Of a DNA stretch of 64,000 nucleotides, positions 9,901 to 20,116 are shown one piece after another (the stretch's first letter is position 1; each line of letters begins with the position of its first letter). The notes under the pieces are model-generated. The model ran no database searches. It was not told the origin of the DNA and worked only from the letters and a program-made list of their open reading frames with translations. Position numbers and translations under genes: made by a program. The DNA is from Aldersonia sp. NBC_00410 (GTDB taxonomy: Bacteria > Actinomycetota > Actinomycetes > Mycobacteriales > Mycobacteriaceae): positions 496,001 through 560,000 of the forward strand of contig NZ_JAPENM010000002.1 of assembly GCF_026342035.1 (NCBI RefSeq), in the 5' to 3' direction.

Positions 9901-10703
9901 TTCGACTCCCTCTTGCGGTCGAGCAGCGTCATCGCCAACAGTGTCAGCAGTGCAATGCACATCAGCAGTGTGGCCGCCGAGTAGGCGCCGTAGGTGTTGT
10001 GATCGTCGATGTAGCGGGAGTGCACCAACAGGGTCAACGTCTGAGACACCCCGGGGAATCCCGACGACACCATGATGACCGCGCCGAACTCACCGAGCGA
10101 ACGGGCGACGGTCAGGACGATGCCGTAGGTGAGGCCCCAGCGGATCGCCGGCAGTGTGATGCGCCAGAAGGTCTGCCAGTTCGACGCGCCGAGAGTGGCC
10201 GCGGCCTGTTCCTGCTCGTCGCCGATCTCGTGCAGCACCGGCTCGACCTCGCGGACGACGAAGGGAAGCGTCACGAAGATCGTCGCGAGCACCATGCCGG
10301 GCAGCCCGAAGATCACCTTGAACCCTAGGTTTTCGACACCGCCGAACCAGCCGCTCGAGCCCCACAGCAGGATCAACGAGACACCGACGACGATGGGCGA
10401 CACGGCGAACGGCAGGTCGACGATGCCCTGCATCAGAGACCGCCCGGGGAACCGGCCGCGTACCAGCGCGATCGCGGTGAGGATGCCGAACACGACGTTG
10501 ATCGGCACGACAATCGCGACAATCAGCAGCGAAAGCTGCAGCGCCGCGATCGCGGCGGGCGTGCTGATCGAGTCGATGAACATCCCTATCCCGTTTTCGA
10601 AGGTCCGCCACAGAATCAGCACGACCGGGACGAGGAGTAGGACGACCAAATAACTCAGTGCGACGAAGCGCAGCGTGAGGCGGGAGGGCGTGGACAGATT
10701 CAT
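9897..10703 (-). CDS. cysW: Sulfate ABC transporter permease CysW
   Basis: 268-residue inner-membrane permease with about six hydrophobic helices. It carries the binding-protein-dependent transport motif around [21 protein letters not shown], where the EAA loop contacts CysA. It overlaps cysT upstream and cysA downstream by ATGA. With CysT it forms the heterodimeric channel. Similarity to CysT, together with its place after cysT, supports the W assignment. Confidence 0.93.
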   Translation of the reverse strand: MNLSTPSRLTLRFVALSYLVVLLLVPVVLILWRTFENGIGMFIDSISTPAAIAALQLSLLIVAIVVPINVVFGILTAIALVRGRFPGRSLMQGIVDLPFAVSPIVVGVSLILLWGSSGWFGGVENLGFKVIFGLPGMVLATIFVTLPFVVREVEPVLHEIGDEQEQAAATLGASNWQTFWRITLPAIRWGLTYGIVLTVARSLGEFGAVIMVSSGFPGVSQTLTLLVHSRYIDDHNTYGAYSAATLLMCIALLTLLAMTLLDRKRESK

Positions 10704-11593
10704 CGTTGCCGCTGCTCCTTACGCATTGTGCGTTCGGCGAACAGTCGGAGCACGAGCAGCGTGACGAACGCGATCGCGAGCAAGGCCACCGATTCCGCGG
10801 CGGCGTTCACCGGCCGGTCGATCTCGATCTGCTGCTGGATGTGCTGCGACAACATCTGGGTGACTTTCGGGATATTGCCGCCGATCAGCACGACCGAGCC
10901 GTACTCACCGATTGCACGCGCGAAGGCCAACCCGGCGCCGCTGATGATTGCGGGCGCCAGAGTGGGCAGGACGACTCGGCGAAAGGTCGTCCAGTTACCC
11001 GCACCAAGTGAGGCAGCGGCTTGCTCCACCTCACGGTCGACCTCGATCAGCACCGGCTGCACGGAGCGCACGACGAACGGCAACGTCACGAACGCAAGCG
11101 CGACCACCAGACCGGGCTGAGTGGCATTGAGGTGGACATGCAACGGGCTGTCCGGGCCGTACAGCGAGAGCAACACGATGCTGGCCACGATCGTCGGCAG
11201 CGCGAACGGCAGGTCGATCATCGAGTTGACGATCCGCTTGCCAGGGAAATCGTCGCGGACGAGCACCCAGGCGATCAGGGTGCCCATCACGACGTTGACC
11301 AGCGCAACAACCACGGAGACCTCGACGGTGATCCGCAGGGAAGCCAGCGCCGCCGGGGCGGTCACGGCGTCCCAGAACCCCGCCCAGCCGTCCTCGAAGG
11401 CGGCGACCGTGAGCGCCGCGAGCGGCAGCAGCACGATCACACTCAGCCACAGCATCGCGACGCCGATGCCGAGCGGCCCGACGGTTCCGGTCACCTGGAA
11501 TCGGAACCGGCGGGGCCCCCGCGTTTGCGGCGCGGCGCCGGGAACGGGGAGATTCGCCCCGGTCCCGGCGACCGCCGGTTGAGTAGTTGTCAC
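10700..11593 (-). CDS. cysT: Sulfate ABC transporter permease CysT
   Basis: 297-residue permease. After a Pro/Ala-rich cytoplasmic N-terminus of about 30 residues it has roughly six membrane helices and the EAA loop in SLGAGNWTTFRRVVLPTLAPA. The GTG start is 23 bases after the stop of the substrate-binding lipoprotein gene, and the 3' end overlaps cysW by four bases. Role: importing sulfate or thiosulfate with CysW and CysA. Confidence 0.93.
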   Translation of the reverse strand: MTTTQPAVAGTGANLPVPGAAPQTRGPRRFRFQVTGTVGPLGIGVAMLWLSVIVLLPLAALTVAAFEDGWAGFWDAVTAPAALASLRITVEVSVVVALVNVVMGTLIAWVLVRDDFPGKRIVNSMIDLPFALPTIVASIVLLSLYGPDSPLHVHLNATQPGLVVALAFVTLPFVVRSVQPVLIEVDREVEQAAASLGAGNWTTFRRVVLPTLAPAIISGAGLAFARAIGEYGSVVLIGGNIPKVTQMLSQHIQQQIEIDRPVNAAAESVALLAIAFVTLLVLRLFAERTMRKEQRQR

Positions 11594-11616
11594 GGTCGAT
11601 CAGTCCCCTGTTGGTT

Positions 11617-12648
11617 CTACTTCGTCGCGTTGTCGTAGATAACCGCGACCGAGCCAGTGTCCTTCGCGAACAGTTCGGCGTCGACCTTCTTCCAACCACC
11701 GAGGTCGTCGATCGTCCACAGCTTCTGCGGCGCCGGGAAGTCCGCGGCGAACTCGGCGGCGACATCCGGATCGACCGGCCGGAAGCCGGCCTCCGCCCAC
11801 AGCTTCTGTGCTTCCGGGGTGTAGAGGTAGTCGCGGAACGCGTTGGCCTTCTCCAGGTTCTTGCTCTTGTTGATCACCGCGAAGGGGTTCTCGATCTTGA
11901 AGGTGGTCGGCGGCGTGACGTGCTCGACCGGGTCACCGTTGCGCTCGGAGAACAGCGCCTCGTTCTCGTAGCTGAGCAGCACGTCACCGGTGCCCTGCAG
12001 GAACGTTTCGGTGGCCTCCCGACCGGACTTCGGCTGCACCTTCACGTGCTCGCCCACGAGCTGGTTCAGGTAGTCGAGACCGGCCTGCGGATTCGCACCG
12101 CCGTCACTCTTGGCGGCATACGGTGCGAGCAGGTTCCACTTGGCCGAGCCGGAGCTGAACGGATTCGGCGTGACGACCTCGAGTCCGGGCTGCAGCAGGT
12201 CGTCCCAGTCCTTGATGTTCTTCGGGTTGCCCTTGCGCACCACGACGGTCACCACCGAGCCGAACGGGATGCCCTTGTCGGCACCGGTGTTCCAGTCCGG
12301 ATCGACGAGGCCCGCGTCGACGAGCCGGGTGATGTCGGGCTCGACCGAGAAGTTCACCACGTCCGCCTCGGCGCCATCCTTCACCTTGCGGGACTGATCG
12401 CCCGAGGCGCCGTAGGACTGCTGGAAGCTGACGCCCTTGCCCTCCTCCGTGGCGTTGAACGCCGGGATCACCTTGTCGAATCCGGGCTTGGGAACCGCAT
12501 AGGCGTAGAGGTTGAGCGTGCCGCCACCACTGCCCGAATCCGAGTCGGACCCGCCCGCGACGTCGCTCGAGCCGCCGCCGCAGGCAGTGAGCGCGAGCGC
12601 ACTCACGGCCGCGAAGGCGACAGCGACGGAACGAAGACCACGTTTCAT
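11617..12648 (-). CDS. Sulfate-binding lipoprotein (CysP/SubI type)
   Basis: 343-residue extracytoplasmic sulfate/thiosulfate-binding protein. The N-terminus is a lipoprotein signal (MKRGLRSV, a hydrophobic stretch, then lipobox LTAC at about residues 20-23) followed by a Gly/Ser-rich linker. The mature part shows family features LNLYAYAVPKPGFDKVIPAF, SYGASGDQSRKV and ADVVNFSVEPDI. It is first in the cysP-cysT-cysW-cysA-sulfatase operon and corresponds in position to subI of M. tuberculosis. A predicted leader peptide lies 134 bases upstream. Confidence 0.93.
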   Translation of the reverse strand: MKRGLRSVAVAFAAVSALALTACGGGSSDVAGGSDSDSGSGGGTLNLYAYAVPKPGFDKVIPAFNATEEGKGVSFQQSYGASGDQSRKVKDGAEADVVNFSVEPDITRLVDAGLVDPDWNTGADKGIPFGSVVTVVVRKGNPKNIKDWDDLLQPGLEVVTPNPFSSGSAKWNLLAPYAAKSDGGANPQAGLDYLNQLVGEHVKVQPKSGREATETFLQGTGDVLLSYENEALFSERNGDPVEHVTPPTTFKIENPFAVINKSKNLEKANAFRDYLYTPEAQKLWAEAGFRPVDPDVAAEFAADFPAPQKLWTIDDLGGWKKVDAELFAKDTGSVAVIYDNATK

Positions 12649-12681
12649 GGGTAAAGACCCTTCTGATCGAGATAATGGAAA

Positions 12682-12698
12682 CCGGCGAGATACGCCGG
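12682..12698 (-). promoter_or_regulatory. Hairpin in the leader of the sulfate transport operon
   Basis: A perfect 6-base stem (CCGGCG / CGCCGG) with a 5-base loop lies between the predicted leader peptide and the lipoprotein start, about 34 bases before the ATG. There is no T-tract, so it is not a classic terminator. It could take part in attenuation or occlude the ribosome site; this is inference from position. Confidence 0.3.
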
Positions 12699-12782
12699 CG
12701 AACGAAGCGGGCGTGGGCTGGACCGAGGAACAGGCTGTTCAGGACGACGGGGGCGCGAACTCTGCGCCATCGGAGCGTTCGA

Positions 12783-12872
12783 TCAGCGACAGGCGATGTC
12801 GGCGACCGCGAGTGTGCCGACACCGATCAACGCCAACTCGTGGCGGACCAGTGAAACGGCGGTAGCAGTCAC
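12783..12872 (-). CDS. Putative leader peptide of the sulfate transport operon
   Basis: A 29-codon GTG-initiated frame whose product contains an RHELALIG core and ends in ADIACR, with a penultimate cysteine. Short peptides with an Arg-His core and terminal cysteine are a recurrent feature upstream of actinobacterial sulfate and cysteine operons, and mycobacterial examples are leaderless and cysteine-responsive (recalled knowledge). Here the GTG is seven bases after a TACAGT hexamer, so the mRNA probably starts at the start codon. It precedes the transporter operon in the same direction. It has one cysteine only, and the frame extends upstream openly, so this is a prediction. Confidence 0.5.
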   Translation of the reverse strand: MTATAVSLVRHELALIGVGTLAVADIACR

Positions 12873-12879
12873 GCGCCAG

Positions 12880-12885
12880 ACTGTA
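12880..12885 (-). promoter_or_regulatory. Predicted -10 element before the leader peptide
   Basis: TACAGT on the minus strand lies seven bases before the GTG at 12872, as expected for a leaderless transcript. No convincing -35 hexamer is visible. It would drive the leader peptide and the sulfate transport operon. Confidence 0.5.
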
Positions 12886-12940
12886 GCAGAGCAGGTCAGC
12901 ACAGGCAGAACTCCCACCGCGCATCCGAAAACACCGATAG

Positions 12941-13018
12941 TCAACGGGTGAGCAGCCATGCCACGACGACGAGAATCAGCAGGACAACGAGGGCGATGGT
13001 GACTTGCGAGCGCGGCAT
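12941..13018 (-). CDS. Very small membrane peptide (25 residues)
   Basis: A 25-residue frame, MPRSQVTIA then a continuous hydrophobic stretch of leucines and valines ending WLLTR: a single membrane helix with positively charged ends. Its ATG overlaps the stop of the 68-residue membrane protein upstream by one base (TGATG), which suggests coupled translation and argues that the peptide is made. No function is known to me. Confidence 0.45.
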   Translation of the reverse strand: MPRSQVTIALVVLLILVVVAWLLTR

Positions 13019-13224
13019 CAGCGCGGCCCGTCCGACTGCGTCGCAGCGTCCTCGGACTGCCGTCCGAACAGCCGTAGAACCGCGTTGAGCAACGCGTCGA
13101 GCGCACGGGCGATGACGAAACTCGACGGCAACAGTACGAGCACCAGCAGGACGAACTGCGGACCGAACGGCAATCCCGCCACCCACAGTTCGATGGCGTC
13201 CCACCAACTGCCGATGCGTCCCAT
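13018..13224 (-). CDS. Small conserved membrane protein (68 residues)
   Basis: 68 residues with an amphipathic N-terminus (MGRIGSWWDAIELWVAG), one clear membrane helix (FVLLVLVLLPSSFVIA) and a charged, Ser/Asp-rich tail. Position between the sulfate transporter and the GH15 gene matches the small membrane protein Rv2401A of M. tuberculosis, recalled from gene order. A TAGTCT hexamer six bases before the ATG suggests a leaderless start. It is divergent from the GH15 gene. Function unknown. Confidence 0.65.
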   Translation of the reverse strand: MGRIGSWWDAIELWVAGLPFGPQFVLLVLVLLPSSFVIARALDALLNAVLRLFGRQSEDAATQSDGPR

Positions 13225-13230
13225 GCCGTC

Positions 13231-13236
13231 AGACTA
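13231..13236 (-). promoter_or_regulatory. Predicted -10 element of the small membrane protein gene
   Basis: TAGTCT on the minus strand ends six bases before the ATG at 13224, fitting a leaderless mRNA. It lies in the short divergent gap with the GH15 gene. Confidence 0.4.
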
Positions 13237-13303
13237 TCTCCCGTCGCTGCCCTCACCCGCGCTCGTGTGGACGGAACGCAATGCCGGGCTGATCATGATT
13301 CAT

Positions 13304-15355
13304 ATGGCGCCCCTGGACGATCAGACGGTTCTGCCCGCGGACGACGATGTCATCGTGTCCCCACCGCTGGCTGCAGATATTGCGAACCCGAGTGCCAACG
13401 GCTCCGACGCCACACTCGACTCGTCGCAGACCGGGTCGTTTGCCGGCAACACGACGCGGCACAGCGCGTTCCCGCCGATCGACGACTACGCCTTCCTGTC
13501 CGATTGCGAAACGAACTGCCTGATCGCCCGCAATGGGTCGGTCGAGTGGATGTGCGTGCCACGGCCCGACTCGCCGAGCGTGTTCGGCGCCGTGCTCGAC
13601 CGCAGCGCGGGCCATTTCCGGATCGGACCGTACGGACAGAACGTCCCGGCGGCACGGCGATACCTGCCCGGCGGGATGATCGTCGAAACCACCTGGCAGA
13701 CCGAGACCGGCTGGCTGGTGGTGCGCGATGCGCTGGTGCTCGGGTCGTGGCACAACAACGAAGAGCGGTCCAAGACACATCGACGCACACCGTGGGACTG
13801 GGACGCCGAGCACATTCTGCTGCGCACGGTGAAATGCGTGAGCGGTGTCGTCGAACTCGAAATGAGCTGTGAACCGGCATTCGATTACCACCGCGCACCG
13901 GCCACGTGGGAATACACCGGCAAGGTGTACGAGCAGGCCACCGCCACCTGCGATCCCGCCGACGGCTACGGCCCCACGCTCAGACTCACCACCGATCTGC
14001 GGCTCGGACTCGAAGGCCGCGAGGCGCGCGCCAGGACCCGGATGACCGAGGGCGACAAGGTCTATGTCGCGCTGTCCTGGTCGGAACTGCCGCCGCCGCG
14101 GACCTGGGACGAAGCCGCCGCGAAGATGTGGCAGACCGCCGAGTGTTGGCGACAGTGGATCACCATCGGCAAGTTCCCCGACCACCCATGGCGCGGCTAC
14201 CTGCAACGCAGCGCACTCACCCTCAAGGGCCTCACCTACGCCCCAACCGGCGCACTGATGGCTGCAGCAACGACATCACTGCCGGAAACCCCTGGCGGCG
14301 AGCGTAACTGGGACTACCGCTACGCGTGGGTGCGTGATTCCACGTTCGCGCTGTGGGGGCTCTACACGCTTGGACTCGATCGCGAGGCAAACGACTTCTT
14401 CGCGTTCATGAGCGACGTGTCGCGGCGCGACGGCAAGCCGGTACCGCTGCAGGTGCTCTACGGACTCGGTGGCGAACTGACCCTCGAGGAATCCGAGCTC
14501 GACCATCTGTCCGGCTACGACGGAGCGCGGCCGGTGCGCATCGGAAATGGCGCGTACAACCAAGCCCAGCACGATATCTGGGGCACCATGCTGGATTCGG
14601 TTTACCTGCACGTACGTTCACGCGAGCAGGTGCCGGAGTCATTGTGGCCCTTACTGAAACGCCAGGTAGAGGAAGCGGTCAAGCACTGGCGCAAGCCGGA
14701 CCGCGGCATCTGGGAGGTACGCGGGGAGCCGCAGCATTTCACCTCCTCGAAGGTGATGTGCTGGGTGGCACTCGACCGCGGCGCGAAACTCGCTGTGTTG
14801 CACGGTGCTACGAGCTATGCGCAGACCTGGCAGGGGATCGCCGACGAGATCAAGGAGGACATCCTCGCCCACGGCGTCGACGCACGCGGGGTGTTCACTC
14901 AGACCTACAACGGCGACACCCTCGACGCGTCGCTGCTGCTCGTGCCGTTGTTGCGGTTCCTACCCGCCGACGACCATCGGGTGCGGGCGACCGTGCTTGC
15001 GATCGCGGACGAGCTGACCGAGGACGGCCTGGTGCTGCGCTACCGCGTCGAGACCACCGACGACGGCCTGTCCGGCGAAGAGGGCACGTTCACGATCTGT
15101 TCGTTCTGGCTGGTCTCGGCGCTGGTCGAGATCGGCGAGTTGCAACGCGCGCGGCACCTGTGCGAGCGGCTGCTCGGTTTCGCCAGCCCGCTCAAGCTCT
15201 ACGCCGAGGAGATCGACACCCGGTCGGGACGTCACCTGGGCAACTTCCCGCAGGCGTTCACCCACCTGGCCCAGATCAACGCCGTCATGCACGTGATTCG
15301 GGCGGAGGAGTCGGCGCGCACCGGGCAGTTCCAGCCGGCGCACAACCCGAGCTAG
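13304..15355 (+). CDS. GH15 glycoside hydrolase, probable trehalase
   Basis: About 683 residues, glucoamylase-like family 15. After a low-complexity N-terminus the fold begins at FPPIDDYAFLSDCETNCLIARNGS. The catalytic (alpha/alpha)6 barrel carries GGERNWDYRYAWVRDST, with the general acid region, and EEGTFTICSFWL, with the second catalytic glutamate near the C-terminus. Gene order matches Rv2402 of M. tuberculosis, whose family was shown to hydrolyse trehalose; hence the call, though glucoamylase activity is not excluded. The start is uncertain: ATG at 13304 or 13295, without a good ribosome site. Trehalose is also the acceptor of the Stf0 enzyme encoded nearby. Confidence 0.85.
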   Translation: MAPLDDQTVLPADDDVIVSPPLAADIANPSANGSDATLDSSQTGSFAGNTTRHSAFPPIDDYAFLSDCETNCLIARNGSVEWMCVPRPDSPSVFGAVLDRSAGHFRIGPYGQNVPAARRYLPGGMIVETTWQTETGWLVVRDALVLGSWHNNEERSKTHRRTPWDWDAEHILLRTVKCVSGVVELEMSCEPAFDYHRAPATWEYTGKVYEQATATCDPADGYGPTLRLTTDLRLGLEGREARARTRMTEGDKVYVALSWSELPPPRTWDEAAAKMWQTAECWRQWITIGKFPDHPWRGYLQRSALTLKGLTYAPTGALMAAATTSLPETPGGERNWDYRYAWVRDSTFALWGLYTLGLDREANDFFAFMSDVSRRDGKPVPLQVLYGLGGELTLEESELDHLSGYDGARPVRIGNGAYNQAQHDIWGTMLDSVYLHVRSREQVPESLWPLLKRQVEEAVKHWRKPDRGIWEVRGEPQHFTSSKVMCWVALDRGAKLAVLHGATSYAQTWQGIADEIKEDILAHGVDARGVFTQTYNGDTLDASLLLVPLLRFLPADDHRVRATVLAIADELTEDGLVLRYRVETTDDGLSGEEGTFTICSFWLVSALVEIGELQRARHLCERLLGFASPLKLYAEEIDTRSGRHLGNFPQAFTHLAQINAVMHVIRAEESARTGQFQPAHNPS

Positions 15356-15382
15356 GGCTCAGCGCGCAGCGGCCCGCGCCGA

Positions 15383-16315
15383 TCAGCCGTAGCGACGCAG
15401 CAATTCCTCTGCGCGAGCGGCAATCTCGGCGACGATGTCCCCCGCCGGGCGCTCAGCGTTGACGAGTCCGGCGGCCTGTCCCGCGTAGACCACGCCGATA
15501 TCCGGGTCCGCGCCGTCGTAGGCGGCGGCGATCGCGCCCTCGTCCCCGCCGGCGTCGTGGAACTTCTCGGTGAACTCGTTGGTCAGCGCGCGGCCGTACC
15601 AGCGCTGCGGCCACGGCTGGTGGCGCGCCTGATCGAACACGGGCGTGTAGACCGTGTCTGTGCTGCCCGCGGCGAGCAGCCTGGGCACCGCGTAGGCCGG
15701 GCCGACAGCCTCGGGACTCGCGAGCAGCGCGGTGCCGATCAGTGCGCCCTGCGCGCCTGCCGCGAGTACGGCAGCGAGACCACGGCCGGTCGCAATGCCA
15801 CCTGCGGCGAGCACCGGCCGATCGGTCGCGTCGAGGATTTCCTGCAGCAGCGGCAGCGTGGCGACCCGCCCGGTGTGCCCACCCGCTTCGGTGCCCTGCG
15901 CGACGATGACGTCGATCCCGGCCCGTTCGGCCAGGCGCAGGTCCTGCACCGAATTAATCTGCGACAGTGTCGGAATGCCTGCTTCCTTGATGCGCTGCGC
16001 ATAACCGTCGGGGTCACCGAACGACAGCGCGATCACCGTCGGGCGCGCCTCGATCGCGGCATCCACCATCGCCGGATTGTCGGCGAGCGACCACGTCTGC
16101 AGACCGATGCCGAAGAGTCCACCACCGGCCTCACGCGCGATCGCGGACTCGGCGGCGATCCACTCGGGTGACGTGTAGCCCGCGGCGCCGAGCATGCCCA
16201 GGCCGCCCGCCGCGGACACCGCACCGGCGAGCACTCCGCCGGCCCGGCCGCCCATCGGTGCACCGATGATCGGCAGTCGCAATCCGAGCTCACGGGTCAA
16301 CCAGGTGTCGAGCAT
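15383..16315 (-). CDS. Nitronate monooxygenase (2-nitropropane dioxygenase family)
   Basis: 310-residue FMN-dependent TIM-barrel enzyme. Conserved features are the N-terminal LPIIGAPMGG, the central VIVAQGTEAGGHTG and the phosphate-binding PVLAAGGIATGRG. The family oxidises alkyl nitronates such as propionate 3-nitronate, and many members have unknown physiological substrates. ATG at 16315 is preferred because AAGGGGAG sits eight bases upstream; a GTG three codons earlier lies too close to that site. It is convergent with the GH15 gene and downstream of lepA. Confidence 0.85.
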   Translation of the reverse strand: MLDTWLTRELGLRLPIIGAPMGGRAGGVLAGAVSAAGGLGMLGAAGYTSPEWIAAESAIAREAGGGLFGIGLQTWSLADNPAMVDAAIEARPTVIALSFGDPDGYAQRIKEAGIPTLSQINSVQDLRLAERAGIDVIVAQGTEAGGHTGRVATLPLLQEILDATDRPVLAAGGIATGRGLAAVLAAGAQGALIGTALLASPEAVGPAYAVPRLLAAGSTDTVYTPVFDQARHQPWPQRWYGRALTNEFTEKFHDAGGDEGAIAAAYDGADPDIGVVYAGQAAGLVNAERPAGDIVAEIAARAEELLRRYG

Positions 16316-16333
16316 GCGTCCCACTCCCCTTCA

Positions 16334-16524
16334 TTCGCCGTGATCACGACTCTATGACCATCGGCGCTCGGTGATCGCGAGCGCATGGCCGCTGCCGCTG
16401 CAGTGAAGGGGCCATTTGTTCGGGCTCGCGACAACGAACAAATGGCCTCCGAAACGGCGCTAATCGGGGCAATTTGCTCGTGATCACGGCGGATGCAGGG
16501 GCCACACGTTCGTGATCACCGCGG
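16334..16524. repeat. Cluster of GTGATCAC intergenic repeats
   Basis: The gap between lepA and the nitronate monooxygenase gene holds three copies of a unit of about 26 bases resembling GGGGCCA-N6-TCGTGATCACGGCG: reverse orientation at 16334-16359, forward at 16466-16492 and 16498-16524. A diverged element lies between them at 16408-16447. The core GTGATCAC is itself palindromic. The same unit occurs twice more at 55402-55468. Function unknown. Confidence 0.6.
16410..16447. repeat. Perfect 13-base inverted repeat
   Basis: GGCCATTTGTTCG at 16410-16422 is mirrored exactly by its complement at 16435-16447 across a 12-base loop. Its arms match the first half of the surrounding repeats but lack the GTGATCAC core. 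It lies downstream of lepA; no T-tract follows on the minus strand, so a terminator role is uncertain. Confidence 0.6.
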
Positions 16525-16539
16525 GACTGAGTGCGCCAA

Positions 16540-18396
<1,857 letters not shown>

Positions 18397-18478
18397 TGGA
18401 CTCCTGGTATCACGCGGCTCTCGGCAGACCTCATGATCCCACGGAACGGGCCATCCCTCGTTGCCAGGGCAGCGCGGC

Positions 18479-19351
18479 CTAGTAACCGACCTCGGCCAGC
18501 AGCTTCTCGCTCTCGGTCCACAGCCGCGCCGCGGCGTCGGGGTCGCAGGCCTGCGGTGCGGGTTCCTCCACCGCCATGCGGTGGAAGTAGCGTCCGCCGG
18601 CTCGGCCCGGTTCGGGATCGGTGGCGAGCCATACCAGGGTCCGAGCCGGCTCCTCGGGTGGCACCGTGTCGATCGCGGCCATGTGGGCTTGCATCTGTTC
18701 GTCGCCGTGGGAGGCGAAGTTGCTCGCGACGGCACCGGGGTGCATCGCCAAGGCGACGACGCCGTCCCCGGCCGCCCGGACGGCGAGTTCGCGCGTGAAC
18801 AAGAGGTTCGCCAGTTTCGCCTGGCAGTACGCCCCCGAAGGGTGGAAATTGCGCAGGCTCTGCAGGTCGTCCCACCGCAGGCCGCGGCTCGCCCGGTGCG
18901 CGCTCGACGACACCGCGATCACCCGCACCGTCCCGGGCGCATCCGCCGCCGTGGCGGTGAGCAGCGGCATAAGTTCCCGAGTGAGCAGAAACGGCGCCAG
19001 ATGGTTCGTCGCGAACGTCGCCTCCAGGCCCTCCGCGGTGATCAGCTGCCGATCGCGTACGCCGCCGGCGTTGTTCACGACGACGTCGAGCCGGCCGGTC
19101 CGCTCGCGAATCTCACCGGCCACCCGGGCAACGTCGGCCATCAGGGCGAAATCGCCGCGCAGCATGACGAACCGGCCCCCGTCGGCGGCTGCAGCGACAA
19201 TCTCGGCCGCCGCAGCGGCGCAGCGCCCCGGATCGCGACCGACGCCGATCACCTGCCCGCCGCGGGCCACCAGCTCACCAGCGGTGGCCCGCCCGATCCC
19301 CGAGCTGGCTCCGGTCACGACCACCACCGGTCGGGTCGTCTCGAATGTCAC
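18479..19351 (-). CDS. Short-chain dehydrogenase/reductase
   Basis: 290-residue classical SDR. It has TGASSGIG near the N-terminus for NAD(P) binding, the NNAGG motif, and the catalytic Tyr/Lys in YCQAKLAN, with the catalytic Ser in AVSSSAHRA. It resembles retinol dehydrogenase-like SDRs that act on long hydrophobic alcohols or aldehydes, but the substrate is unproven. GTG at 19351 has AGGAG eight bases upstream. The gene follows the TetR regulator after 16 bases in the same direction and so is probably controlled with it. A fatty aldehyde link to the adjacent divergent LuxE/LuxC pair is plausible. Confidence 0.85.
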   Translation of the reverse strand: MTFETTRPVVVVTGASSGIGRATAGELVARGGQVIGVGRDPGRCAAAAAEIVAAAADGGRFVMLRGDFALMADVARVAGEIRERTGRLDVVVNNAGGVRDRQLITAEGLEATFATNHLAPFLLTRELMPLLTATAADAPGTVRVIAVSSSAHRASRGLRWDDLQSLRNFHPSGAYCQAKLANLLFTRELAVRAAGDGVVALAMHPGAVASNFASHGDEQMQAHMAAIDTVPPEEPARTLVWLATDPEPGRAGGRYFHRMAVEEPAPQACDPDAAARLWTESEKLLAEVGY

Positions 19352-19367
19352 GACAGTTCTCCTTCGA

Positions 19368-20015
19368 TCAGCGCGGTCGCAGTCCATCGAGCAGCAACGC
19401 GACGGTGAAGCGGACCTTCTTGTCCAGCGTTCGTGTGGACGGCATCCGGCCCGCCACGATCGGACGGACCTGGCCGCCGACGACCATGCTCATGAACGAC
19501 GACGCGGCAAGCGCAGTGTTGGTCGGCGCGATCTCACCCGTGGCCACGGCGCGGTCGAGCAGTCGGGTGACGAAATCGATCACCGGGATGGTGCTCTGTT
19601 CCAGGTTGGCGGCGAAGATATCCGGAAAACGGTAGCTCTCGGCGTTGATGATGCGTTGCAGCCGAAGACCATTCGGCGTCATCACCTGTCGAATCCGCAA
19701 CCGGCCGATCGCCTCCAATGTCTCCCGGAGATCGCCGCGATCGAGGTCGTCGAGCTCCTGCCGCGGCACGATCTGCCGTTCGATGGCCCGCTGGACCGCG
19801 GCGCGAAACAGCGCCGCCTTGTCGGCGTGTTTGGCATAGATGGTCCGCTTCGTCATGGCGACCCGTTCGGCGATCTGATCCAACGTCACCAGTTCGAAGC
19901 CATGCTCGAGGAATAGGTCGAGCGCGGTGTCGAGCAACTCCGCTTGCCGCGCGGCAGCCTGCTCGCGTGTCGGCCGTCCCGAGCCGGGACGCACCGACGG
20001 ACCCGATCGAGTCAC
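19368..20015 (-). CDS. TetR family transcriptional regulator
   Basis: 215 residues. After a basic N-terminus, the TetR helix-turn-helix runs from LLDTALDLFLEHGFELVTLD through AMTKRTIYAKHADKAALF, with the typical TKRTIY recognition helix. The C-terminal ligand domain is of the AcrR-like type. GTG at 20015 has GGGAGG five bases upstream. It is divergent from the LuxE-like gene, with a 101-base shared control region, and co-directional with the SDR, so it probably represses both sides in response to a lipid-like ligand (inference). Confidence 0.85.
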   Translation of the reverse strand: MTRSGPSVRPGSGRPTREQAAARQAELLDTALDLFLEHGFELVTLDQIAERVAMTKRTIYAKHADKAALFRAAVQRAIERQIVPRQELDDLDRGDLRETLEAIGRLRIRQVMTPNGLRLQRIINAESYRFPDIFAANLEQSTIPVIDFVTRLLDRAVATGEIAPTNTALAASSFMSMVVGGQVRPIVAGRMPSTRTLDKKVRFTVALLLDGLRPR

Positions 20016-20116
20016 GAGCACCTCCCGAAATTGCCTCTTGCACTGCGGCCATCGCTGTTCCAATAATGATACGCATGAGTTGCCATTTTGGCGACGAGTC
20101 TCGGAGGGACAAACCG
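20016..20116. promoter_or_regulatory. Divergent control region of the TetR and LuxE-like genes
   Basis: 101 bases between the divergent TetR and LuxE-like starts. It contains an AT-rich patch (CAATAATGAT, 20061-20070) and an imperfect inverted repeat, TTGCCA-TTT-TGGCGA, at about 20080-20094, a candidate TetR operator. GGAGGG at 20103-20108 is the ribosome site of the LuxE-like gene. Operator assignment is inference. Confidence 0.4.

Noticed and set aside
16410-16447. Inverted repeat as a standard terminator of lepA
   Set aside because: No T-tract follows and the loop is long; it fits better with the surrounding repeat family.
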